NCBI RefSeq assembly: GCF_900142575.1
Contig: NZ_FRBI01000002.1
Coordinates: 558,001-622,000, forward strand
DNA length: 64,000 nt
Origin: Actinacidiphila paucisporea
GTDB lineage: Bacteria; Actinomycetota; Actinomycetes; Streptomycetales; Streptomycetaceae
Direction of reading: 5' to 3'
Shown here: positions 24,589 to 33,089 of the stretch, in pieces
Layout: every line of letters starts with the position of its first letter
Position numbering within the stretch: position 1 is the stretch's first letter
Notes under the pieces: model-generated
Told to the model about the DNA's origin: nothing
Database searches by the model: none
Seen by the model: the letters and a program-made list of their open reading frames with translations, nothing else
Program-made: the position numbers and the translations under genes

Positions 24589-24612
24589 AGGCCCAGTCTA
24601 GCCCAGTCGGGT

Positions 24613-24622
24613 ACCGATCGGT
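24613..24622. promoter_or_regulatory. Palindrome ACCGATCGGT in the TetR/SDR divergent gap
   Basis: ACCGATCGGT is a perfect 10-bp palindrome about 25 bases before the TetR gene start. It is a plausible autoregulatory operator half of the divergent control region. Confidence 0.45.
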
Positions 24623-24663
24623 GTGCATAGCTTGCGGTCCGGTCGACCCTCGGATACGGTAAG

Positions 24664-24679
24664 TACACAGGCCGGTGTA
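24664..24679. promoter_or_regulatory. Inverted repeat TACAC-N6-GTGTA before the SDR gene
   Basis: TACAC (24664-24668) and GTGTA (24675-24679) flank AGGCCG, forming a 16-bp operator-like site about 50 bases before the SDR start, typical in size and place for a TetR-family repressor. Confidence 0.55.
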
Positions 24680-24726
24680 TATAACGTTCCGGCTGTCCCG
24701 AATACCCGGCAGTTCATGGAGTGATC

Positions 24727-25461
24727 ATGGGAAAGCTCGACGGCAAGGTAGCGGTGATCACCGGCGGATCGACCGGCATGGCGCTGGCCGGAGCCCAGCT
24801 GTTCGTTGAGGAAGGGGCGTACGTCTACCTCCTCGGCCGGCGGCAGGAAGCCCTCGACGAAGCCGTCAAGGTGATCGGTCGCAACGTCACCGCCGTGCGG
24901 GGCGACGCGGCGGAGCTGGCCGACCTCGACCGCCTCTACGAGACGGTCAAGAAGGAGAAGGGCTCGATCGACGTCCTGTGGGCCAGCGCCGGGATGGGCG
25001 AGCAGGCCGAGCTCGGCGAGATCACCGAAGAGCAGTTCGACCGCACCTTCTCGCTCAACGCGCGCGGCACCCTGTTCACCGTGCAGAAGGCGCTGCCGCT
25101 GCTCAACGACGGCGCCTCCATCTTCATGACCGGCTCGACCGCCTCCCTGCGCGGCTATCCCGGATGGAGCGTGTACGCCGGCAGCAAGGCCGTGCAGCAG
25201 GCCTGGGCCCGCGTGTGGCTCAACGAGCTCAAGGACCGCAGGATCCGGGTCAACGTGCTCACCCCCGGCCAGGTCGCCACAGCGAAGCAGGAGGAACTCT
25301 TCGACGAGGCCACCAAGAAGGCCTTCGAGTCCCTGATCCCCCGCGCGGAGATGGGCCGCCCCGAGGAGATCGCCACCGTCGCACTCTTCCTCGCCTCCGA
25401 CGACTCCAGCTACGTCAACGGGCTGGAACTGACCACCGACGGCGGTACCACCGTCATCTGA
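24727..25461 (+). CDS. Short-chain dehydrogenase/reductase (SDR)
   Basis: A 244-residue NAD(P)-dependent oxidoreductase. The cofactor motif TGGSTGMALA departs from TGxxxGxG at the last Gly. ASAG replaces NNAG. The catalytic Ser is in FMTGSTAS and the YxxxK pair in YAGSK. The C-terminal VNGLELTTDGGTTVI is usual for the family. The ATG at 24727 has GGAG seven bases upstream; GTG 24721 is less likely. It is probably controlled by the divergent TetR and co-transcribed with the following F420-reductase-like gene. The substrate is unknown. Confidence 0.92.
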   Translation: MGKLDGKVAVITGGSTGMALAGAQLFVEEGAYVYLLGRRQEALDEAVKVIGRNVTAVRGDAAELADLDRLYETVKKEKGSIDVLWASAGMGEQAELGEITEEQFDRTFSLNARGTLFTVQKALPLLNDGASIFMTGSTASLRGYPGWSVYAGSKAVQQAWARVWLNELKDRRIRVNVLTPGQVATAKQEELFDEATKKAFESLIPRAEMGRPEEIATVALFLASDDSSYVNGLELTTDGGTTVI

Positions 25462-25554
25462 CCGCCTGACATCGGCGCATCAGTCGCGCGCCGGGCCAGG
25501 CCGGCACGAACGAGACACATCGATAGCTCGAGAACACGAAAGAGGGCACACCGT

Positions 25555-26178
25555 ATGAGCAGCATCACCATCATCGGCACCGGCAACATGGCCCGCGCCA
25601 TCGGCACGCGGGCGGTGGCGGGCGGCAACACCGTCGAGGTCATGGGCCGCGACCAGTCCAAGGCCGCCGACCTGGCCAAGGCTCTCGGCGGCGGCGCCAC
25701 GACGGGAGAGTGGGGCGCCGTCCCTGCCGGGGACATCGTCATCGTGGCCCTGTTGTTCGACGGTGTCGTCCCGACCGTCGCGCGGTACGGAGACGCCCTC
25801 GCGGGCAAGGTCATCGTCGACATCAGCAACCCCTTCAACTCCACCTTCGACGGGCTGGCCCACCAGGAGCAGACCTCGGTCGCGCAGGAAGCCGCCAAGG
25901 TGGCCCCGGCCGGCGCCAGCGTGGTGAAGGCGTTCAACACCATCTTCCGGCAGGTCCTGGAGAAGGGCCGGCCCGTCGTCTTCGTCGCCGGCGACAGTGC
26001 GCAGGCCAAGGCGGACGTGGCGGAGTTCGTCAAGAGCCTCGGGCTACGCCCGCTGGACGTCGGCGACCTGAAGATGGCGCATTGGCTGGAAGGAGCGGGC
26101 CTGGTCACGGTGGGCCTCGTCGGCCGCGGAGTGGGTCACTGGGACTTCGCCCTCGGTGTCGACGAGTTCACCGGCTGA
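25555..26178 (+). CDS. NADPH-dependent F420 reductase-like oxidoreductase
   Basis: A 207-residue Rossmann-fold protein resembling NADPH:F420 oxidoreductase (Fno-like, F420_oxidored). The dinucleotide motif is ITIIGTGNMARAIGTRA at the N-terminus, followed by VEVMGRD and VIVDISNPFNSTFDG. The late segment VVKAFNTIFRQVL is a family signature. It could regenerate reduced F420 or act on an unrelated substrate. It lies 93 bases after the SDR gene on the same strand, probably one operon under the TetR regulator. Confidence 0.88.
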   Translation: MSSITIIGTGNMARAIGTRAVAGGNTVEVMGRDQSKAADLAKALGGGATTGEWGAVPAGDIVIVALLFDGVVPTVARYGDALAGKVIVDISNPFNSTFDGLAHQEQTSVAQEAAKVAPAGASVVKAFNTIFRQVLEKGRPVVFVAGDSAQAKADVAEFVKSLGLRPLDVGDLKMAHWLEGAGLVTVGLVGRGVGHWDFALGVDEFTG

Positions 26179-26411
26179 GCCGCACCGCGCTCGCGCCGGT
26201 GCCGTGGACCCTCTCCTACGATCCCGGCCCGGCTGGGCAGGTGAGCTGCCGCGTCGTCGAAGGTCCGCGTGATGCCGGAGGGGCGCCGGCGGCGGCGTGA
26301 GCGGCGCCGGGCCCGGCGCCGCGGCGGGCGAGGTGTGACGAACCGGGGCCGCGATCGCGTCCCGTCGGGCACAATCGAGCGGCACGCACCGTGCAGCGCC
26401 GGGGGGAGCCG

Positions 26412-28952
26412 ATGACGCAGCAGGCGGCGGGACGCAGGCAGGCGCTGCTCGTGGGGGTCGACACCTTCGCGGACGAGGGGTTGCGAGCCCTGCGGTCCCC
26501 GGGAACGGAAGTGGCGGCGCTGGCAGCGGTGCTGAGCGACCCGGACATCGGAGGCTTCGACGCCCAGTTGCTCGTCAACCAGCCCTTGTCGTCGACGCTG
26601 GCCGCGATCCAGGGCTTCTTCGCCACCGCGGGTCCCGCCGACCTGCTCCTGCTGTACATCGCCAGCCACGGGCTCAAGGACGAGTCGGGCCAGCTGTACT
26701 TCGCCGCGACGGACACCCGCAGGGACCGGCTGCTGGTGACCGCGATGTCCGCCGTCACCCTCAACACGATGATGGACCGGTGCCTTTCGCGTCGGATCGT
26801 GATCATCCTCGACGCCCCCTACAGCGAGGCGTTCGTCCTCGGCATGACCACGAGGTCCGAGCCCACGGTGGACCTGATGGACCACCTCGGCGGCCGCGGC
26901 AGGGTGATCATCACGTCGTCCAGCGCGATGCAGTACGCCTTCGAGGGCGACGACGTCACGGAGGAGTTCGGCGGCAACAGCGGTGCGCCGCAGTCCTCCT
27001 CGGCCTTCACCTCCGCCCTCGTCCACGGACTGCGCAGTGGCGAGGCCGACGTGGACGGGGACGGATACGTCACCGTCGACGAGCTGTACGACTACGTGTA
27101 CAGCACGACCCGGCTGCGCCATCCGCAGCAGACGCCCAAGCGCTGGACCCTGGGCGTGGAAGGTTCGATCGTGCTGGCGCGGGCACCGGCCGCGGCCGGG
27201 CGGACGCCGCCCCAGCCCCTGCCCCCGCTCCCGTCCCCGGCCGCCAACCCGGCAACCACGGGGGAGGGTCCCGCGGAAGAGACCGGGGCGGAACCCGGCG
27301 CCCGAGCCGGACCGATGCCGCAGGTGCTTCCGCAGCCGCGGCCCGCCCTGAGCCCGCACGCCGTCAGCGATCAGCCGTCCCCGGTCGACCGCCTGGGCTT
27401 CGGCCCGCTGGTGGGCGGCCTCGAACAGCTGCTCAACGACCCGGCGACGAGCCTCCCGCTGGCCATAGCCGTCGACGCGCCCTGGGGCGGCGGCAAGTCC
27501 TCGGCGATGCTCCAGCTCAAGAACCGGCTGGCCGCCACCCCGGCGGACGCCGCGCGGCGCTGGTACGTGGTCGACTTCCCGGCGTGGAAGTACGAGAACA
27601 GCGAGAAACTGTGGGCGGCGCTGGCCAAGGCGGTCTACGAGCAGCCGCAGGCGCAGATGTCGCGGACGGGCCGCACCCGGTTCAAGATGCGGCTGGAGCG
27701 CGTACGCCACGATCCGCTCGACTTCGCGGTCAAGGGGATCGGCCCCCTGCTGGCGGCGCTGGCCGCGCTGCTGGTGGCGCTGCTCACCGCCGCTGCGGGC
27801 CCGACCTCCGGGCGGGGCGTGCCGTTCGTCGGCGGCGCCGCGATCGTGCTCGCCTCGATCACCGCGACGGTCGCGCGCTATTGGGGCATCGTCGGGGACC
27901 CTTTCAAGCGCGCCATCGACCGGCATGTCAGCAAATACCGGTACGAGAAGCAACTGGGCTTCACCTCGGAGGTCGACGAGGACATCCAGGCCCTGAGTGA
28001 CGCGCTGCTCCACCGGGGCGACCGCGCGCTCGCGGTGTTCGTCGACGACCTCGACCGGTGCGACAGCAAGCACGTCGTGGAGGTCGTCGAGGCGGTCAAC
28101 CAGATCTTCAACTCGGGGCAGAACCGGCAGTGCGCCTTCCTGCTCGGCATGGACTCCGCCGTCGTGGCGGCGAGTATCGACGTGGCCTACGAGGACACCA
28201 TCCGCATGCTGCGGACCCGCCGCAGCCCGCTGGCCGACGACTTCGGCGCCACGTTCCTCACCAAGATCGTGCAGATGACGGTGTCCGTGGCGGTGCCCGG
28301 CCCCGCCGCGTTGCGCCGCTACCTCACGGCGGTGACCGGGGACCGGCGGCCACTTCAGGCGCTGCGGGCTCCCTCGGAACAGGAAGTCACGCGCTACGAG
28401 CGGGAGATCGAGGAGCTGCTGCCACGCAACCCGGTCGACGTCTTCGCGGCCGGCCAGACGCTGATCGGCGCCGACGCCTCGGAGAGCAGCCAGCTCGCGC
28501 TGAACGAAGCGGTCAGAAGGGCCCAGGCCAGGCGGTTCAACGCCGACTCCAACGACGTCGCGAAGGCGGAACTGGAGGTCCTCGGCTGCCTGGAGGCCAA
28601 CCCCCGCCAGGTCAAACGGTTCGACAACGCTTACCGGCTGCAGCTGCACGTCGCGGGCAGCACACCGGGCGCCGTGCTGGACTTCAACATCGACCAGCTC
28701 GTGGCCCTCGGCAAGTGGGTCGCGTTACGGCTGCGTTGGCCGCATCTGGCGCGGGCCGTGGACGACGATCCCGGGTTGCTCGCCCGCCTGGAGGCGTACG
28801 CGGGCGACCCTGACGCGCGGGACGCGCAGGCGGTGGCCGCCGAACTGGCCCCGCTCGTAGCCGACGTGCGGGCCCTGCGGGTCTTCGCCGAGCCGAACGC
28901 GGCCCGGCGGATGACGGCGCTGCCGCTGGAGTCCTTCCTGCGGGTGACCTGA
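26412..28952 (+). CDS. Caspase-like (Cys lost) - KAP P-loop NTPase fusion protein
   Basis: An 846-residue multidomain protein. Residues 9-255 form a caspase-like C14 domain: His86 (IASHGLKD) is kept, but the Cys site reads IILDAPYSEA where family members have LDCCYSG, so Ala135 and Pro136 replace the two Cys. Residues 213-224 (DVDGDGYVTVDE) fit a 12-residue EF-hand loop. A Pro-rich linker (about 260-325) leads to a KAP NTPase: Walker A APWGGGKSS (356-364), WKYEN (392-396), two membrane helices inserted near 443-462 and 472-490, and Walker B LAVFVDDLDRCD. KAP NTPases and caspases both occur in phage-defence and cell-death systems. ATG 26412 has GGGGGGAG upstream. Confidence 0.85.
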   Translation: MTQQAAGRRQALLVGVDTFADEGLRALRSPGTEVAALAAVLSDPDIGGFDAQLLVNQPLSSTLAAIQGFFATAGPADLLLLYIASHGLKDESGQLYFAATDTRRDRLLVTAMSAVTLNTMMDRCLSRRIVIILDAPYSEAFVLGMTTRSEPTVDLMDHLGGRGRVIITSSSAMQYAFEGDDVTEEFGGNSGAPQSSSAFTSALVHGLRSGEADVDGDGYVTVDELYDYVYSTTRLRHPQQTPKRWTLGVEGSIVLARAPAAAGRTPPQPLPPLPSPAANPATTGEGPAEETGAEPGARAGPMPQVLPQPRPALSPHAVSDQPSPVDRLGFGPLVGGLEQLLNDPATSLPLAIAVDAPWGGGKSSAMLQLKNRLAATPADAARRWYVVDFPAWKYENSEKLWAALAKAVYEQPQAQMSRTGRTRFKMRLERVRHDPLDFAVKGIGPLLAALAALLVALLTAAAGPTSGRGVPFVGGAAIVLASITATVARYWGIVGDPFKRAIDRHVSKYRYEKQLGFTSEVDEDIQALSDALLHRGDRALAVFVDDLDRCDSKHVVEVVEAVNQIFNSGQNRQCAFLLGMDSAVVAASIDVAYEDTIRMLRTRRSPLADDFGATFLTKIVQMTVSVAVPGPAALRRYLTAVTGDRRPLQALRAPSEQEVTRYEREIEELLPRNPVDVFAAGQTLIGADASESSQLALNEAVRRAQARRFNADSNDVAKAELEVLGCLEANPRQVKRFDNAYRLQLHVAGSTPGAVLDFNIDQLVALGKWVALRLRWPHLARAVDDDPGLLARLEAYAGDPDARDAQAVAAELAPLVADVRALRVFAEPNAARRMTALPLESFLRVT

Positions 28953-28985
28953 CCCGCAGGCTCGAAAAACACCGCTCCACAGCGC

Positions 28986-29186
28986 TCACCGTCGAGGACG
29001 CCTCAGCTCGGCGAGCAGCGCGCGCAGGACCGCGAGGCGGTGGGCGGACTCCTCGGTGGTCGACGGGCGCAGTGCCGCGCGGGTCGCGTGGGCGGCGAGC
29101 ACGCCGATGATGAGCCGGACCAGGGCGCCGCTTGCGGCGGCGGAGGCCAGGACCCATGCGGCGGCGTCCGTGGTGGGTGCGAGCAT
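28986..29186 (-). CDS. Small single-helix membrane protein
   Basis: A 66-residue protein. A hydrophobic segment (WVLASAAASGALVRLIIGVL, about residues 11-30) is followed by a basic, helical tail (HRLAVLRALLAELRRPRR). The ATG at 29186 follows AAGGGTGA, a fair ribosome-binding site. It is convergent with the caspase-KAP gene (34-base gap) and divergent from the gene at 29340. Its position between the two suggests it belongs to the same locus, but no function can be assigned. Confidence 0.6.
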   Translation of the reverse strand: MLAPTTDAAAWVLASAAASGALVRLIIGVLAAHATRAALRPSTTEESAHRLAVLRALLAELRRPRR

Positions 29187-29339
29187 CGGCGGTCACCCTT
29201 CTGCGGTGGGGAGACCTCCGGTGTAGCGCGCGAGAGCGCCGGCCGGCTTCCCCGCAGCCGCGCAGAACCGGTGTCGGGGCCCCAACTCCGCGCACCCGCG
29301 CCCCTGGTGGCCGGGCGGCGGACCGGGGACCATCCGGGC

Positions 29340-30320
29340 ATGGACGGTACGGATGGCATGCGCGGCAAGGGCCGCACGGACGGCACGGGCGACGGGTACG
29401 GCGCGGACGACGCGTACGGCACGGACCGCGTCGGCGCCCCGGACGGGCCGCGCGGCCTCAGGGGGAAGCGGGATCTGCCCTTCCCCTACGACCAGGACCT
29501 GTCCGGGGTCCTGCGCAACCTCAACCGCCGCACCCGCTGGGGCCGTGACCGGCTCGCGAACGACCGCGTCACCTCCGCGCTGCTCGCCGCCGGGATGCGG
29601 CTGCTCGTACGGCACCTCGGTCCTGGCGGCCGGCAGCGTGTCAGCAGCGAGCGGTTGCTGCTGGGGTCCCTGTCGCAGCGCATGGTCGCCGAGGAGTTCG
29701 CGGGCAACCCCGCGCCCTTCACCCGGTACGGCAACGGCGTCTCGATGCTGCGCGACCGCTGGAGCCGGCACGCGGACTACGTCACCGACCTGATCACCTT
29801 CGCGGTGTGGCGGGAGAACTACCGCCCGCAGTACCGCAAGCAGCGCGCCGACAACATCAAGAGGCTGGTGCACGGGCCCGACTTCGTGCAGGCGGTGCAC
29901 GACATCGCCTACCGGCACACCGTCGAGGGAGTCGGCCTGCCCTCTGTCCGGCTCGGCCTCGCGCTCATGACGGCGGCCGAGGGGGACGAGGAGGTGACAC
30001 GCATCATCTCCGCCGTCTACGAGGACTACCTCGGCTCGTGGAAGAAGCTGTACGAGACGGTGTTGCGGGAGCGGCACCTGCGGCTGCGCAGGGGTCTCAC
30101 CCTCGACGACCTGGCGAACGCCCTGTCCGCGGCCACCGACGGGATGACGCTGCGGGCCATCGGCGACCCCGCCGCCGGTGTCGTCGACCACGGCGAACGC
30201 CGCTCCCTCATGGGCACGGTCGCGCTCGCGGTGATCCACGCCTTCCTGGAACCGGACGACGACGCCGGCGGCCTCACCCTGGAGCAGGCCGTCGCGGCGC
30301 GCTTCGGGTCGCCGGCGTAG
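29340..30320 (+). CDS. Uncharacterised all-helical, TetR-like protein
   Basis: A 326-residue protein with no family I can name. A Gly/Asp/Arg-rich N-terminus (about 45 residues) precedes a helical body. ALLAAGMRLLVRHLG followed by RYGNGVSMLRDRW faintly follows the helix pattern of a TetR DNA-binding domain, and the end (LTLDDLANALSAATDGMTLRAIGDP) resembles TetR ligand domains. It lacks a convincing HTH. It may be a sensor or regulator of the neighbouring caspase-KAP gene. The ATG at 29340 is a best guess; the frame is open upstream without coding character. Confidence 0.6.
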   Translation: MDGTDGMRGKGRTDGTGDGYGADDAYGTDRVGAPDGPRGLRGKRDLPFPYDQDLSGVLRNLNRRTRWGRDRLANDRVTSALLAAGMRLLVRHLGPGGRQRVSSERLLLGSLSQRMVAEEFAGNPAPFTRYGNGVSMLRDRWSRHADYVTDLITFAVWRENYRPQYRKQRADNIKRLVHGPDFVQAVHDIAYRHTVEGVGLPSVRLGLALMTAAEGDEEVTRIISAVYEDYLGSWKKLYETVLRERHLRLRRGLTLDDLANALSAATDGMTLRAIGDPAAGVVDHGERRSLMGTVALAVIHAFLEPDDDAGGLTLEQAVAARFGSPA

Positions 30321-30738
30321 CGGGCGGGGCGGGTTGACCGGCGGGGCGGGGCTCAGCTTTCGGCGGCCAGCGAGAAGCTCACCGACGTCCCCTTCCCCAC
30401 GCCCTGACCCGGGTCCGGCGGCTGACTCCGCCGACCAGGCCGCACGGCCGGCGATCAAGGCCGACCTGTTGCGCTCACTTTGTACATAAGACTCCGGATA
30501 GTTTCGCTGATCCGCTGCTATCGCTTCAAAGCTCTCCCAAAATGTCCCGCGCGGTCAGACGGCAGCCTTGACTTATGTCTAGAGCCAGCTAAATATGTGG
30601 GCTGCGCCAAAGGGGACGCCGCCGCCTGCTGCACGTCGGGCACCGCCGGTGATCCTCGACCGCGCCCGACGGTGAGCGCGGTCGCGACCGGCTCAACGGC
30701 ACGGGCGGAATGGCACCATCACATTTCCGGAGGTATAT
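30321..30738. other. Intergenic region before the GH54 gene
   Basis: About 420 bases without a convincing gene. The part from 30475 to 30610 is relatively AT-rich (for example TTTGTACATAAG and AGCTAAATATGTG) and probably holds the GH54 promoter. At 30353-30410, minus strand, a short frame reads GKGTSVSFSLAAES and stop, like a histidine-kinase C-terminus; it is too short to call. Confidence 0.5.
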
Positions 30739-32250
30739 GTGCTGGTCATACCCACGCTCCGACGCCGGACGCAGTTGCTGATCGCGTTCCTGCTCGCGGT
30801 GGCGATCGCGGTGCCGGTCTTCGGCACGACGGCGACGCGTGCCGCGGCGGCCACCTCGGGGCCCTGCGATATCTACGCGTCCGGCGGTACGCCGTGTGAG
30901 GCGGCGTACAGCACCACCCGGGCGATGTTCTCCTCGTACAACGGCCCGCTTTACCAGATCCAGCGCGCCTCGGACAGCAAGACCCTGAACGTCGGGCTCG
31001 CGTCGGCCGGCGGCCTGGTCGCCTCGGCGCCGCAGGTCTCCTTCTGCTCCGGAACGACGTGCACCATCACCCAGCTGTACGACCAGACGCCGAACGCCAA
31101 CAACATGCCCATCTCGCCCGGCAGTTCCTGCTCGGGCTGCTCGGGCGCCCTGTCCGGCCCCGGCCCGAACGGCTCGGACATCGGCGCGAACGCGATGGCC
31201 CTGCCGATCACCATCGGCGGCCAGGCCGCCTACGGCGTGCTCGTCAACAACATCGGTACCGGATACCGCAACAACGCAGCCAAGAACGTGCCCACCGGCT
31301 CGCAGCCCGAGGGCATATACATGCTCACGTCGTCCAATCTCACCAGCAACAGCTGCTGCTTCGACTTCGGCTCGGCCGAGACCGACGACTCGGACGACGG
31401 CAACGCGACCATGAACGCGATCTATTACGGCTCCGCCTGCTGGACCGGCGGCTGCACCGGCTCAGGCCCGTGGGTCGGCGGCGACCTCGAGAACGGCATG
31501 TACTTCAGCGCGGCCGGCCCCAACCCGGCGAACATCCCCAGCGAGACGGGTTCGTTCCTGAGCGCCTGGGAGAAGAACAACGGCACGACGAATTTCACGC
31601 TGAAATACGGCAACGGGCAGTCCGGCGGGCTGACCCAGGCGTATTCCGGCGCCCTGCCGGGCGGCTACAACCCGATGAAGGTGCAGCCATCGATCGAGTT
31701 GGGCACCGGGGGCGACAACAGCCCGGAAGGCACCGGTGAGTTCTTCGAGGGCGCGGTCACGAAGGGCTTTCCGACCGACGCGACCGAGAATTCCGTGCAG
31801 GCGAACATCACCGCGGCCCGCTACACGAACAACACCACCACCTTCCCGCCGCCCACCGAGTCCGTGATCAGCCTCAAGGCCCATGCCAACGGCAAGTACG
31901 TCGACGCGGCGAACAGCACGACCTCGCTCATCGCCGACGCGACCTCGGTCGGCACGAACGAGACCTTCACCATGGTCGCCAACAACAACAACACGGTGAA
32001 CCTGAAGGCCCACTCCGACAACCAGTGGGTCACCGCCGAGAACAGCGGGAATTCCCCGCTGATCGCGAACCGCGGCGGCCCCGGCCCGTGGGAGACGTTC
32101 TACCTGATCCACAACCCCGACGGCAGCGTCAGCTTCCGTGCCTACAACAACCAGCACCTCGTCACGGCCGAGAACGCCGGCGCGGCGGCGCTGATCGCCA
32201 ACCGCACGGCGATCGGCCCCTGGGAGGAGTTCGACCTCACCCTCCACTGA
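30739..32250 (+). CDS. Secreted alpha-L-arabinofuranosidase, GH54, with fascin-like C-terminal domain
   Basis: Removes arabinofuranosyl side chains from arabinoxylan or arabinan outside the cell. A 503-residue protein: signal peptide (about 1-37), GH54 catalytic domain (about 41-360, beginning GPCDIYASGGTPC and containing CCFDFGSAETDDSDDGN), then a beta-trefoil fascin-like domain (about 370-503). By spacing against fungal AbfB, Glu251 (GDLENGMYF) is the likely nucleophile and Asp326 (GTGGDNS) the acid/base. Fungal GH54 enzymes carry a CBM42 instead of this trefoil. GTG 30739 follows GGAGG. Confidence 0.9.
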   Translation: MLVIPTLRRRTQLLIAFLLAVAIAVPVFGTTATRAAAATSGPCDIYASGGTPCEAAYSTTRAMFSSYNGPLYQIQRASDSKTLNVGLASAGGLVASAPQVSFCSGTTCTITQLYDQTPNANNMPISPGSSCSGCSGALSGPGPNGSDIGANAMALPITIGGQAAYGVLVNNIGTGYRNNAAKNVPTGSQPEGIYMLTSSNLTSNSCCFDFGSAETDDSDDGNATMNAIYYGSACWTGGCTGSGPWVGGDLENGMYFSAAGPNPANIPSETGSFLSAWEKNNGTTNFTLKYGNGQSGGLTQAYSGALPGGYNPMKVQPSIELGTGGDNSPEGTGEFFEGAVTKGFPTDATENSVQANITAARYTNNTTTFPPPTESVISLKAHANGKYVDAANSTTSLIADATSVGTNETFTMVANNNNTVNLKAHSDNQWVTAENSGNSPLIANRGGPGPWETFYLIHNPDGSVSFRAYNNQHLVTAENAGAAALIANRTAIGPWEEFDLTLH

Positions 32251-32271
32251 CGCCGGCGCCGCGCCCCGCAC

Positions 32272-32313
32272 GGCGCCTGCCCCTGCCCCGCCAACCGGGC
32301 AGGGGCAGGCGCC
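32272..32313 (+). terminator. 17-bp perfect hairpin after the GH54 gene
   Basis: GGCGCCTGCCCCTGCCC (32272-32288) pairs exactly with GGGCAGGGGCAGGCGCC (32297-32313), followed by TTTG, 22 bases after the GH54 stop. Confidence 0.85.
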
Positions 32314-32415
32314 TTTGTCGAGCCGGGCCCGCGCCGCCGGGCGCCGAGAAATTCCCTGTCGCACGTTGTGGTGCTGCATTACCGTATTCCCGACTGCCAG
32401 GGAAAAGGGAGTTTC

Positions 32416-32917
32416 ATGTTCTGCATTTCGCGGTTTGCCAATTCACCGAATCGTTCGTTTCTTGCCGCATGCACCGCTTTCGCCGGTGTATGCGCGCTCG
32501 GTGCTGTCGGCCTGGCCTCGGTGCCGGCGCAGCGACGGAAGCAGCGGGGCCGGCGGTCTCGGCGGCGGGCGGCTCCGGCGTCCGGGATCTTCCCGGCGAC
32601 CTGAACGGCGACGGACTGGGCGACCTGCTGCTGCGCGACGACGCCGGCGGCGCCCTGTGGCGCGTCTACGGAGCCGCGGGTGCCGCCGGTGTCCTCGACC
32701 CGACCTCGTGGGCCGCCCCCGACGCGCGGGTCGCGGTCGGCGTCGGGCCGACGCCGCCGACTACCCGGTCCTCGGCTCGGTTGGCGACATCAGCGGGGAC
32801 GGCGTCCCCGACCTGTGGGGCCGCGCGTCCGACGACACCGTGACCGGCTGGCCCGGCGTGGCAGACGGCACCGACTGGACGGCGGTGGGCGCTGCCTTCA
32901 CCATCGCCGACGCGTGA
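32416..32917 (+). pseudogene. Secreted FG-GAP/VCBS-repeat protein gene with two frameshifts
   Basis: ATG 32416 begins a signal peptide (ending near VGLASVPA). The mature part continues only in a second frame, with DLNGDGLGDLLLRDDAG, and after about 32755 in a third frame, with GSVGDISGDGVPDLWGRAS, ending at 32917. Both D-x-D/S-G-D-G segments are FG-GAP (beta-propeller) repeats. Two single-base losses reconnect the frames. The product would be a short secreted repeat protein, often fused to lyases or hydrolases. Either a decayed gene or sequence errors. Confidence 0.65.
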
Positions 32918-33089
32918 GGGGACGCGTGACGCGTAATCCGTAACGGGGGCCGGGGCGCGCACCGGTGGCAGCGCCTTCCAGCGGTGGCCACCCGAGTGCG
33001 CCTCGGCCGGGTTCCGCGAGGTCGTCGGCCCGGGCTTTCCGCCGCGTCCGGCCTAGACTGTGCCGCCATGAGGCGGAGCTCTGTGACGA

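Noticed and set aside
24721..24726. GTG 24721 as start of the SDR gene
   Set aside because: The GGAG ribosome-binding site overlaps this GTG and is spaced correctly for ATG 24727 instead.
30353..30410. Minus-strand GKGTSVSFSLAAES and stop, like a histidine-kinase C-terminus
   Set aside because: Fewer than 25 residues with no ATPase motif upstream; could be chance, so not called a gene remnant.
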